A stretch of 64,000 nucleotides of DNA from Lepraria neglecta (Eukaryota; Ascomycota; Lecanoromycetes; Lecanorales; Stereocaulaceae), in assembly GCA_033220425.1 (NCBI GenBank), contig CM065646.1:5339501-5403500 (forward strand), written 5' to 3'. The notes beneath the pieces were generated by a model, which had not been told where the DNA came from, did no database searches, and was given only the letters and a program-made list of their open reading frames with translations. Position 1 is the first letter of the stretch. Each line of letters begins with the position of its first letter. Positions 10,283 to 21,082 of this stretch are shown here, in pieces. Position numbers and translations under genes: made by a program.

Positions 10283-13200
10283 TCACTGTCCTGCAGTGCC
10301 CCTTTCCCGCCTCGGCATGCCTGTTTTGAGTCTGTTTAAGATGGCTTTCCCTGTTGATGGTGGCGATTGTGGATGCTGGTTGGTGTCGTGTGCTCCATCG
10401 CTTCTATCGAGCGCTCGCGGATGTATCTCTTCCACTTTCATATGCCCACCTCGACTGGCATTAAGCAAGCGTAGGTTATTGATAGTACGGAGTGTGGAGG
10501 GATGGTCCGGGCCCCATGCTTTCTCGTATCCATCCAGCGCCCGCTGATACATCTTCTCCGCCTCGGTATGCTTGCCTTGATCAGCGTAAAGGTTGCCCAA
10601 GTTGTTGACGGTGTCAAGGGTGGATGTATGATCCGGGCCCCATGCTTTCTCCTTTCCATCCAGCGCCCGCCGATACATCTTCTCCGCCTCGGTATACTTG
10701 CCTTGATTCTTGTAAAGGCTGCCCAAGTTGTTGACGGTGTCAAGGGTGGATGTATGATCCGGGCCCCATGCTTTCTCGTATCCATCCAGCGCCCGCCGAT
10801 ACATCTTCTCCGCCTCAGCATGCTTGCCTTGATCAGCGTAAAGAAGGCCCAAGTTGTTGACGGTGTCAAGGGTGGATGTATGATCCGGGCCCCATGCTTT
10901 CTCCTTTCCATCCAGCGCCCGCCGATACATCTTCTCCGCCTCGGTATACTTGCCTTGATCAGCGTAAAGGCTGCCCAAGTTGTTGACGGTGTCAAGGGTG
11001 GATGTATGATCCGGGCCCCATGCTCTCTCCTTTCCATCCAGCGCCCGCCGATACATCTTCTCCGCCTCGGTATGCTTGCCTTGATCAGCGTAAAGGTTGC
11101 CCAAGTTATTGACGGTGTTAAGGGTGGATGTATGATCCGGGCCCCATGCTCTCTCGTATCCATCCAGCGCCCGCCGATACATCTTCTCCGCCTCGGTATG
11201 CTTGCCTTGATTCTTGTAAAGGAGGCCCAAGTTGTTGACGGTGTCAAGGGTGGATGTATGATCCGGGCCCCATGCTCTCTCCTTTCCATCCAGCGCCCGC
11301 CGATACATCTTCTCCGCCTCGGTATGCTTACCTTGATCAGCGTAAAGGCTGCCCAAGTTGTTGACGGTGTCAAGGGTGGATGTATGATCCGGGCCCCATG
11401 CTCTCTCCTTTCCATCCAGCGCCCGCTGATACATCTTCTCCGCCTCGGTATGCTTGTCTTGATTCATGTAAAGGAGGCCCAAGTTGTTGACGGTGGCAAG
11501 GGTGGATGTATGATCCGGGCCCCATGCTTTCTCAAATCCATCCAGCGCCCGCCGATACATCTTCTCCGCCTCGGTATGCTTACCTTGTTCAGCGTAAAGG
11601 TTACTCAAGTTATTAACGGTGTCAAGGATGGATATATGATCCGGGCCCCATACTTTCTCGTATCCATCCAGCGCCCGCCGATACATCTTCTCCGCCTCGG
11701 TATGCTTGTCTTGATTCATGTAAAGGAGGCCCAAGTTGTTGACGGTGGCAAGGGTGGATGTATGATCCGGGCCCCATGCTTTCTCAAATCCATCCAGCGC
11801 CCGCCGATACATCTTCTCCGCCTCGGTATACTTGCCTTGATTCTCGTAAACGAGGCCCAAGTCGTTGACGGTGTCAAGGGTGGATGTATGATCCGGGCCC
11901 CTCGCCTTCTCGTATCCTCGCAGCGCCCGCACATACATCTCCTCCGCCTCGGCGTTCATGTCATTTTGCTGGTACAGATATGCAAACTGATACAGATACC
12001 CGGGCTCGATTCCACTCCAGTCGATCGCTGCCTTTACTCGGATGTGCTTAAACCGGCGCGCATGTGGCAGCACTCGCCGGTTCCTCACCCAATACTCCGC
12101 TTCTGACTCCCAGCTCACATTCGCCGCTATACAGTGGATGGCGATCCGACATCGATCTTGGTCAAATCCGCGATTGAGATACTCCAGCGTCCAGTCGTGC
12201 TCACACGTGTGAAGGCTATACTGTCCCGCACTCACCTCGAGAAGAGAGTAGTTGTGCAGTGTCGAGATCGCCCGGTTGAATCTCGCCCGGCTCTTCAGCA
12301 CCTCAGCCCACCATGTTGGTGCATCGCTAACGTCCTCCTGAAAAAGTCCGTACCAGAGGTCTTGATTGTCCAGATATGCCATCAGCTTTAAAAGCTCCGC
12401 TGCCGCAGGGTCCTGGTTCCGGACCTGCTGAAATGACACGTTCCATGTTGAATATAGTGTTCGCTCCTCGTAGTCCACGGGCCCACGACTGTACTGGCTG
12501 AGATCGCTCCAGCTGTTGTTGTATTGCTCAAGATAGTCGTCGAAGCTGTCCGCTGATTGACTCAGATATGCGCCGGCTGTCGCTAGTGCTAATGGCAGGC
12601 CATCGAGACGGAGTGCGAGTCTCGTTGCAGAGGCATCTTCAAATCGCCACTTGGTTAGCCCTGATGATCACTCTTCGTCATTTTCTTGATCTCACCTCCA
12701 TCAACTTTGCGGCCTGATCTAACTGCCAGAATAGCCAAGCTTTGTTCAATATCCTCCAGTTTCTTCAAAGGAAGTTGTTTCGCAAATAGGAGTCGTGGCG
12801 AGCGCGTCGTGATCAGGATCGAGCCCTGTGCCCGATGCGGGAAGTATGCGCGGATATCGTATCCCGTTGCGCTGTCCATTCCCGGCAGACTGGGATCATC
12901 ATAGTTGTCGAAGACTAATAGCCACTGGTCGTTCCTAGGCTCTGACAGCCAGCGTCGGACTTTATCGATCTTGAGCTTCTCGTCATCCGCGCTTTGTACT
13001 GTAGGACCAGCAGACTCGTGAAAAACCACTGCACTCAAATCTGCCATGCTGTGTCTCAAGCTTGTTTCTTCTTTCGCGTTCACCCAGAATACCAATGAGT
13101 AGTTATCGGCGCAGTCCCGTATGTGCGCCAGGCTCAGTTGTGTCTTACCCATGCCTCCCATGCCCACAATGCTAACGGTGCGTTGACGATCAGGTTGACT

Positions 13201-13803
13201 GTTCGGAGAGAGCCAGTCGCGCAACTGCTGCAACTCTTTTGTTCGTCCAATAAAGGTATCGGCTGCGATCTGAGGTACTTGACCCAGGCATACGCCGAAC
13301 GACTTTGACGATGCTGGTGGTGCTATACTCAGTTTCGACAGTTCTTCTAAAATGCGGTCACCCGTATCGACATGCCGTGTCGTCTGGTGCAATAGCAGGA
13401 AGTCATTGTTCTTGTGTATTTTTTCCAATGCCTGCTGTACTTTATCTTCCTTGGCCAGACTCTTTAACGCCTTCAACCCCCGTCCCAGCTTCGAGGCACT
13501 ATCGGATGGGAGGACCTTAGACAGACAGATTTGTATAGTTGATACTTGGTGGGAAGTGTCGTCGACGACTGCTTTCAGGGCTTTCGTCACATCTTCGGGA
13601 AGGTGGCCATTCTCTGCCTGGGACTGGATGTGTCGGAGTGTTGCCGTCAGTAAAGGCAACCGGCTCCACAGAGAATGAAACGACTTAGGAACGTCCGAGG
13701 ACTTAGAGATGAAGTCATGTAGTCGAGACACGACCTTGACACTGATGTCGACAAGAGAGGCAATAGAGGCGACGAGTCCGACGACAGCAGCTACTTCAGC
13801 CAT
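10283..13803 (-). CDS. NLR-type STAND protein: NACHT_N-like, NB-ARC, TPR repeats
   Basis: A fungal NOD-like receptor, a class that includes heterokaryon-incompatibility and immunity-like proteins. The start chosen, MAEVAAVVG at 13803, begins the typical N-terminal domain found on NACHT/P-loop NTPases (residues ~1-130, with a LDTLR-type helix region). The NB-ARC domain follows: IGRTKELQQL, Walker A GMGGMGKT (~residue 215), Walker B WLLVFDNYDD, GSILITTRS and RLDGLPLALATAG. Then comes a winged-helix-like linker, and from ~11917 to ~10406 twelve 42-residue TPRs (consensus GPDHTSTLDTVNNLG plus EAEKMYRRALD). One continuous product of 1,161 residues needs removal of 12661-12695. That segment is either a 35-nt intron (GTGAGA...ATCAG, in frame) or the site of a one-base indel. 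The gene sits inside the transposon-bounded block. Ligand and effector partner are unknown. Confidence 0.85.
10406..11917 (-). repeat. Tandem array of 126-bp TPR-coding units
   Basis: Twelve head-to-tail 126-bp units, each coding one 42-residue TPR, mostly differing at a handful of positions. Variation clusters in the residues after RALD (GYEKA, GKERA, GFEKA, GYERA) and in LYADQ/LYKNQ/LYMNQ. The two edge units are the most diverged. Such near-identity suggests recent expansion or gene conversion. Confidence 0.9.
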
Positions 13804-14224
13804 ATCGGTGACATGAATGCTTACCTGAATGCCGATAATAGGAACAAGAACAACATTTGCTTCGATATACACAAAACGTGCAAACAACCGAAAGAAGGTG
13901 CATTTCGCAATTGACGGGAGGCTGAGATGATTGCGTGCGGAGTGGGGACTCAGTGAAGTCCGTCTTGTGGCGCAGGCGCAGCTGAGCCACGCATGGCTGA
14001 GTCTTCGCCTGCTCATGACGATATAACGGCTCCTTCCAAACCACCACAGATGTCTATACTATGCAACGGGAGCAAGAGCTGCTGTCAACATTCGTACATC
14101 TTCATCCGAATCGTGCATCAATTATCAAGCATGAATGTAGCATCCGAACCTGGCGATTTGAAGACCCCGCGTGTTTCTTACTTAACACCAGTTCAATTCT
14201 CAAAGCCTAAGTCTCAAATTTGTA
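13804..14224. other. NLR 5' flank up to the end of the transposase remnant
   Basis: This contains the probable promoter and leader of the NLR gene. In-frame upstream ATGs exist up to 14016, but the stretch they add is not domain-like. No copy of the transposon terminus is found here, so the long transposon copy seems to lack its 3' end. Confidence 0.4.
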
Positions 14225-15700
14225 ATATTGAACAATACTCCTCCAATCCAAGTGCTTTGATCTCACGTAAGCTATGTTCCATCTCTTCGGCTCGTGGTTT
14301 TCTACTTCTACCCGTGGCAAGGTTTTGGCCCTTGCGACCTGCTGTCTGGACGATCGGGTTGTTTTCTCGTTGTTTTGCTTAAATAATAACTTGTTCTCGT
14401 CGAGGAGAATAGCGCGGTCGGGGAAGGCCTTCTCTGCAGTATTGGCCAGCTTCTGAAATCGATGCCTACTAGGAGAATTGAGAGCGATTTCCTGTTCGAA
14501 CTTGGTCCGTAGATACGTCAGGCTCTCCTAAGTCACGGGGGTGCGCATTAGATCATAATGCGAAACAAGCTCTGTGGTTGTATTAGCAAGTTGAGGATTA
14601 ATCGCTTCACCCTGCGGCTTGTGAATACTGTTTAGAACTCTGTCTGGATTGAATGGGTAAAGTCCAGCCTCATACCAGCCAGACTTGATATTTCGAGGAG
14701 TGAACGCTGAATTGTACAGCAAAGTGAAATGCTGTTTGCCGACCGTGTTTACGCCTCTATAGTATAATCACTCCACTTGCTCGCGATATATAGTCTTGAG
14801 TGGCCTAAAAACACCGATATTATAAGGCTATAGCTTGTGTGAGGTATGCGATAGCAGTCGGTATAGTATAATATTATTCTTAAAGCAAAACTTTATTACC
14901 TCTAGTGATTCGTGCGTGCCGAACCTGTCGTTGATTAGGACTCGTGGCTTTTGATTCGCTCGGGATCTCGTTAAAGGATCGAAAATGTGCTATAGCCAGT
15001 ACAAGCTAATCTATATATCTGTATACCCAGTCTTTGAACACGCAAAGTGCCATCCAGGCGTCGGGTGTATAGTCTAAGTGCTCCGATATATGGAGGTAGG
15101 CCAGATAATCAGTAGGAATAGAAACCTCCTATCGGCAGAGATACATTCGATGGCGGTAACCAACGTACGGTTGACTACAGTGCCTCTATAATTTGTAATA
15201 TCTTCTTTACCTACCAGGACTTTAAGAGAGTTCTGGATACTTAATAAAACGCCCGTCTCGTCTATATTATAGACATTTCCCGGAATAATGGTAGGGTCGT
15301 AGAGCTCCTTGCCTATTATACTGAACTACTGCGTTACCTTATCGTAAATATTGTGATCGTGTCGTGCCTAGTCCAAAGCCTTGATTCTTCTGGCCGTGAG
15401 CTCGGGATGACGTTTGTAGAAGTCTTACGACCAATTCTTGCCCGGTGGTTGGATGCCATCGTCAACAGCAGGAGTCTGGAAAGCGGAGGATCGCTGACGT
15501 GCGATCACAAGGGCCAGAAAGCGTAGAAATTTGACGGGGAGAGGGTACCCAAGTTCGGACGTGCGTAGTGCATAATCAGCAAGGGCTTTTTCCTCGGAAG
15601 GAGTAAGGTATTGTTGTTTAGCCGCCTTGTCTTTCCGTGAAGGTTTGCAGGGTCTGCGATCGGCATAGCGGGTTAATTGAAATTTAGGTCACATCGTCTT
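14225..15700 (-). pseudogene. Degenerate pogo/Fot-type (Tc1/mariner) transposase
   Basis: Read on the minus strand, this is a DDE transposase remnant. It has an N-terminal helix-turn-helix region (YLTPSEEKALADYALRTSELG), FYKRHPEL, then NVYNIDETGVLLS with the first catalytic Asp and LVTAIECISAD. A LINDRFGTHES stretch fits the second Asp region. Further on come IGVFRPLKTIYREQVE, KSGWYEAGLYPFNPDRVL, and the C-terminal LANTAEKAF..RAILLDENKLLFKQNNE. The frame is broken by several stops, including TAG where the family has Trp (after KALD and before FSIIGK), plus shifts towards the C-terminus. TGG-to-TAG changes fit repeat-induced point mutation. It is unlikely to be active. Its 5' end is the right inverted repeat. 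Confidence 0.82.
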
Positions 15701-16278
15701 AAACATAAGGAATATGCAGGTACGCAGAAGTGCCCAGGCGCTGTATCCCACTGTAAACTTGACTGTGGGCGAATTGGAATAGCATGGAATGCAAGAGAAC
15801 TTTATAGTATTGTAACATAAAATACATCTATAGCCTCATGCCAAGGTATTTTGGCTGGTATTCAGAGTTTCGGATTTATTGTAACGGTACCTTTGCGTGC
15901 TCTCCAAGATTACTAAACTAGCTTCATCCATTGTACAGATCCCTATAGACCAGGTTTCGCTTATAGAGGCAAGATATATATACGTCCGTTACATGGATCA
16001 GGTCTCAGATTGCACGCCGGATAATATCTGGTCATGTATCTTAGCAATTTCTGAAATAACACGTATATATAGATCAAAAGTGATCGTACGTAAAATCAAC
16101 CACGCCCGCTGTAATTTTCAATATTAATATTGTCCATGGCTGGAAAATGCCCCAAGATTATTGAGTCATACTTCACCTGTCAATCGATATTGTAGGTGGG
16201 GAACGTAGAATCTTAAAACCCAAAGTACCTTGACCAAATTTCATCACGCAGGGTGTTTCACCACGCCGGGATAGGGTT
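15635..16278 (-). repeat. Right inverted copy of the transposon 5' end
   Basis: This is the 5' terminal part of the longer transposon copy, in inverted orientation to 9381-10032. It leads directly into the transposase remnant. The outer terminus GGGATAGGGTT is followed by TA. Confidence 0.8.
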
Positions 16279-16552
16279 TAAAACAACTGACTTAGATACT
16301 TGACTGATCGTGCACGCGCGAAGCTTCCGATTCGAGAGGGTACTTTAAACTTGTGTGATATTTACCGCGTGTCGGGATCGCGTCCTTTTGCTCAAGGTTT
16401 GTTGGGGTATCTGTCCTATCTATGATGGAGCCTGCGACTGATGTACAGTAAATCTGTCTAAAGTGCAAACGCTCATGCTTTTTATGGCCGGAAGAGTTCC
16501 ACCAAGTGCAATTGTGAGACCTTCTCAAAGCAAGCTAGCTATCATCCTTCGC

Positions 16553-18653
16553 TCAGCCTTCCTCCCCAGGCCCTGGACCTTGTTGACGCCCCTGTGTGGA
16601 TTTAGCTTCGAGATCTTGATATGTATTGCAACCGGACCTACCATTTGTCTTGCTTTCAACAATTCATCGCAAAGCAGCAGATTTGAAGCTATCCCCGAGC
16701 TCGACGCAATGCAATTCCTTAGTACACGAAAGGAATCGTACACGCCTTCTTGTATTGGATCCATTGGTTCACCTGTTATTAGATTGAGGCCAACCACATT
16801 GCCCTCTGCTTGCTCGTCTTGTAGTGCAGCCACTAGATGGTATACCATTAGCAAAGCCAACCAACAAAACCGAAACTACCATTAGACTTACGGCTGTCTT
16901 GTATGTCATGACCCGAATTTGCAGCAAGTGTCTTTGGAATAACCAGGAGAGCATCCGCAAAGGCTGACACTCCGTACTTTGCTTTTCCCCTTACCTGCCT
17001 CCGGAAACCTTCACTTGAGAGATGTGCGGCACAAGCTATCTGAAAGGCGCCAGCGCCAGGTACAACGCTCTTGTCGACAATCATGTTATACACACTTCGC
17101 AGCCCATCACGGACAGCATCAGTAATCTGCATAATGGTGTGTACGTTTGGACCTTTGATGAGAAGCGTCACTGATTTCGGATCCTTGACATCTTCCTGTA
17201 AGCCATGAGTTAGCGAGATCCTCTTTTCTTTCCAAATGGACAAGCACTTACAACAAAGGTGTATTTCTCTTCTCCCAGTTGATGTTCGTAGACAAGGCCA
17301 GCCCATCCAAGGACATCTGGCGTAAGATCATCGACGCTGTTCTGCGCTGTACCGCCACAAACAAGCTGCAATCTCTCCATATTTCTTCTCTTTGCTCTTC
17401 GAAGTGCAAAGATACCATTCTTGACCAAAACATCAAGACTCAAGGGGTCGATACCCTTCTGGTTGATGATAACGAATCCCTTCTTGGGGTCGTTGCCGCA
17501 AACCTCCTTCTTGAGTTCAACTATCTTGCGCAGCTTGTCGTCTACGAACCTTCTCTCGCTCTCCACTAATTTTTCGCGTTGGTCTGCACTGGAATAATAG
17601 AAGCCTGAGTTTACCTCCGACTTTTCATACTCCAGACTGACGTTCAGTGTTAGGATAAATGCATTTTCCACGCGCTTGGGCATGTCAGGATGTCGAGCTC
17701 CATGGTCCAGTGCTAGTCCGCGGATGAGTGAAGTATCCGAAGCTGTCCGATGTTGCATCTTCATGATCTCAATCATGTGAAGGTCTGGCTTTGCAGGAGG
17801 GTGGTAGATAGATAGTACAGCATCTACGATGGCAGGAGTGAGTCGTTCAGCAAGTGTACCATTCAACTTGGTGGCGAGCGAGGTGCGGGCGACCGAAAGG
17901 AGAAGTTCTCGGTCGACCTCTTTTTGCAATTTGAATGTGTCAAGGAACTGTAAGCACAGGGGTTCAGCTGACGTCTCCGCCCAAGCCATGTAGAACTACC
18001 TTCAACGTCTCTGTCTTTGCGATCTCGTAACCATCGGTGATGATCCGAGGATGTAAGCCTTCAGATATATATCTGTCTGCCTGTTTCAACAATTCTCCCA
18101 CCATGAGTACCACTGAAGTTGTGCCGTCTCCTGTGATATCGTCTTGTGCTGTGGCCGCTCTTGCAATCATGACCTTTGCAGATAAGCTTTATGCCGTAGA
18201 ATAGTGAAGTCCAAATACGTACGGCTGTGGGATTTTGTATTTGCTAGAAAGGTGTTAGCTAGCTGTTTGCACGAAAAGTTGCAGGACCTCATACCATTTC
18301 TCGGAGCAAAACATTTCCATCCTTCGTCAACTTGATCTGTATTTGCATAAGCCACTATATTCAAGGGCCTTCTATGAAGTGTACGGCTAATACATACTGC
18401 TCCAGCTCCGTCCACCAGCCTTGGTCTTGTAAGCATTCGCTCTGGAGGTCTTGGAAGATATACACACATTTTGATGGTCCCCGTAGGACCCAGATTTGAT
18501 TTGAGAACATCTTGCAAGCCTTCTCCAGCAGAAATGTTGACCTTCAACGCTTCACCACGTCTCTAGTAAATCGTTAGCTGTTGTTGCTGCAACCTTGAGG
18601 ACACGACTGACCCTCGATTCGGCCTTTGGGTTCAGGAGCTGTGCTGCGGACAT
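16553..18653 (-). CDS. CCT6: T-complex protein 1 subunit zeta (CCT6)
   Basis: A subunit of the cytosolic group II chaperonin TRiC/CCT that folds actin and tubulin. It starts [14 protein letters not shown] at 18653. Nine introns are inferred, with every junction restoring the family sequence, for example [47 protein letters not shown]. The nucleotide-binding [15 protein letters not shown] motif is intact. [11 protein letters not shown] and [19 protein letters not shown] are zeta-type. The C-terminus is [21 protein letters not shown] after the last intron, ending at 16553. The many introns are unusual beside the single-exon genes nearby but normal for conserved fungal genes. It shares a 372-bp divergent promoter with NOP56 and lies just right of the transposon block. 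Confidence 0.93.
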
Positions 18654-19025
18654 TGTGCTGGTAGGATATATTTGTGATCTCGAACGAAGACAGAGCGATA
18701 CACAAATATCAAGCCTGGGAAAAACGCGGAATATTCGCGTGATAGGGCGCTAGTATCCGCACCCCTGCTAAGCTTTTGTGGGCAATGACCCACTAGAATC
18801 GAATTTTGTGGCTCCGCAAACTCAACTACATGCTTTCTATTTGGATTCAAACCAACATGACATGAACACTAATCTCTACTGATACGAATGGTGTGCTTCT
18901 CCTCATGAACCGCGGGCTCAAGTGCGACCTTCAAAAAGAGCTCTAGAGAGCTCTGAGAAAACATTTCCACCCAACCATTGCCCGCACCTCTTTCCAGCTC
19001 CATATTCGGACAGTGCCTGCCCAAC
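18654..19025. promoter_or_regulatory. Divergent promoter between CCT6 and NOP56
   Basis: Only 372 bases separate the two start codons, so the two leaders and promoters must share this stretch. I see no perfect PAC (GCGATGAG) or RRPE (AAAATTTT) box, and no strong TATA box. Confidence 0.6.
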
Positions 19026-20795
19026 ATGTCTATAGACTATTTGTTGCATGAGTCCTCGGTGGGCTATGCGATCTTCCAAGTCGTACATCAGGCCGACACC
19101 GTCGGCAATCGACTCAAGGAAGTCCAAGACTCTGTCCAGGTAGGTCACTGCAATTGTCCGCTCGAGCAAAGCAAGAGCTCTACTTATCTGTCCTATAGGA
19201 TCTTGCAAAGTTTGGCAAAATGATCAAGCTCGTCTCTTTCGCACCATTCTCGTAAGCTCCTATGCCGCCGAAGTGAAAGCTTCGAGGGCTAACCCCACGG
19301 TGAAGAGGAGCAGCGCAAGCACTTGAGAATGCGAATGAAGTGTCCGAAGGCATTGCATCCGACTTTCTCTTGTCATTACTAGAACTCAGTCTCCCAAAAT
19401 CCGGCAAGAAAAATAAGATCACCATTGGTGTGGCAGACAAGAACCTCGCAGGTGCTATCAAGGGTGCCTTCCCTGGCCTGGAGTGCGAGACTGGTGATAC
19501 ATCAGAGATTGTGATGGATATGCTGCGGGGCATTCGCCAACATGCGCACAAGCTCTTGAAACAACTACAGGAAGGGGATGTTGAGCGAGCGCAGCTTGGT
19601 CTTGGACATGCTTATTCAAGAGCGAGGGTCAAATTTAGCGTGCAGAAAAACGACAATCACGTATGAGGAAGCTCTGCCTGAAACTAACGAGTTCTGCTAA
19701 CATCAACATAGATCATACAGGCTATTGCGACACTAGATCACCTCGACAAGGCAATCAACATGTTCTCGATGAGAGTGCGGGAATGGTATAGCTGGCACTT
19801 CCCAGAGCTGATCAGAATCGTGTCTGAGAACCATCAGTACGCAAAGCTTGCACTATGGATAGGTGATAAGGAGCGACTGTCGGACGCAGACAAAGACGAG
19901 TTAGCAGCGCAACTGAACGATGATGCTGAGCTTGCTCAAAGCATCATTGACGTCGCTAAAGTCAGCATGGGCCAAAAGATTTCAGAAACCGACATGGACA
20001 ATGTCACAACATTCGCCTCCAAAGTCGTCAGTCTTGCAAACTACAGGAAAACGCTCTACGGCTACCTAGTCGCAAAGATGGGAATAGTAGCGCCGAACCT
20101 CGCAACATTGATTGGGGAGATGGTGGGAGCTCGTCTGATATCACACGCCGGAAGCTTGACAAACTTATCCAAATACCCAGCGTCGACCGTGCAAATTCTT
20201 GGTGCAGAAAAAGCTTTATTCCGAGCACTGAAAACCAAAGGCAACACCCCTAAATACGGCATAATCTATCATTCATCCTTTATCGGCAGAGCTGGCCAGA
20301 AGAACAAGGGCAGAATATCGCGGTTTTTGGCGAACAAGTGCTCTATTGCCTCGAGGATAGACAACTTCTCGGAAGCACCTACCACGAGATTCGGGGAAGT
20401 GCTGAAGGGCCAGGTTGAGGAGAGATTGAAGTTCTACGATTCGGGAGCTGCGCCTACAAAGAATGAACAAGCCATGGTACGTATTTCACAGTTATGTGGC
20501 CATTCCCCATGCTAACAGCAAGCTCCAGCGCAACGCAATGGACAGCGTCCTCGCAGATATTGATGTGGAAGACCCAACAGCGAAAGTGGACACTGACGAA
20601 GACATGGCAGATGTGGCACCAAGAGCTGTACAAAAACAGGAAAAGCAGAAGAAAGATAAGAAGGAGAAGAAGAAGGAAAAGAAGGAAAAGAAAACGCAGG
20701 AGGAGGTTACAGAAGGGGAAAAAAAGAAGAAGCGGAAGCACAGTGAGGTCAATGGAGAAGGGGAGAAGAAGAAACACAAGAAGGTCAAGGAGTGA
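19026..20795 (+). CDS. NOP56: Nucleolar protein NOP56, box C/D snoRNP core
   Basis: A core protein of box C/D snoRNPs that guide 2'-O-methylation and pre-rRNA processing in the nucleolus. Five exons: 19026-19139, 19199-19251, 19306-19660, 19712-20476 and 20529-20795, totalling 517 residues. The N-terminus [22 protein letters not shown] and [16 protein letters not shown] are Nop56-type. The middle has [14 protein letters not shown] and [21 protein letters not shown]. The Nop domain includes [16 protein letters not shown] and [11 protein letters not shown]. The tail is a Lys/Glu-rich low-complexity segment of about 60 residues, as in eukaryotic Nop56. NOP58 is the nearest alternative, but the N-terminus favours NOP56. 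Intron 3 (19252-19305) uses an AAG acceptor after a GGCTAACC branch point. Confidence 0.93.
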
Positions 20796-21082
20796 TGCTT
20801 GCATATCCTAGGAGTATGTTGAGTTGTGCTTTGGGCAGAAATTCATGGCGCTGGTAGGCTATCGTCGTTCCATGCTTGGGAACGAATGCTATGATTATTC
20901 CTGCAGGATAATACTGCTGCAGGCTATGGATAGACTATGTACAGGCGTCCAAAAAGGCGCTAAGACACATGTGTATCATATCCTGGTCCATCTGGCTTAT
21001 GCAGAAACGCTGCGTATCGTCATGCCTTTCAGAACCATCGTGCCTCGTCTATGTACCATGCTTATTATCCAAGCGTTGTTCA

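Larger units (their letters stand above)
9381..16278. mobile_element. Composite block: inverted pogo/Fot-type transposon copies flanking an NLR gene
   Basis: Both outer ends carry the same sequence in opposite orientation, starting AACCC(C/T)ATCCCGGCGTGGTG. Both abut TA (9379-9380 on the left, 16279-16280 on the right), the duplication produced by Tc1/mariner-pogo elements. The inverted similarity runs about 650 bases inward (9381 to ~10032 against 16278 to ~15635). Between the copies lie the NLR gene and, on the right, a degenerate transposase. The right copy is the long one (to about 14220) and lacks a recognisable 3' end; the left copy is only a 5' piece. The block may be one cargo-bearing unit or two independent insertions in opposite orientation. 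The neighbours, GH47 and CCT6, are ordinary host genes. Confidence 0.7.

Noticed and set aside
10438-11415. A 325-codon open frame in another minus-strand frame of the TPR array
   Set aside because: Same periodicity effect; the Arg-rich repeat translation is a shadow of the TPR frame.
10406-11917. CRISPR-like direct repeats
   Set aside because: Contiguous 126-bp coding units without spacers, in a eukaryotic gene.
10502-12106. A 534-codon open frame antisense to the NLR TPR array
   Set aside because: The 126-bp unit is a multiple of three, so an absence of stops in one unit is copied to all. The frame has no start context or family signature and mirrors the TPR codons.
13804-14016. The upstream in-frame ATG as the NLR start
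   Set aside because: The extra 71 residues look untranslated, while MAEVAAVVG begins the conserved N-terminal domain directly.
9381-16278. The two ~650-bp repeats as long terminal repeats of a retroelement
   Set aside because: They are inverted, not direct, and the enclosed remnant is a pogo-type DDE transposase, with TA at the edges.
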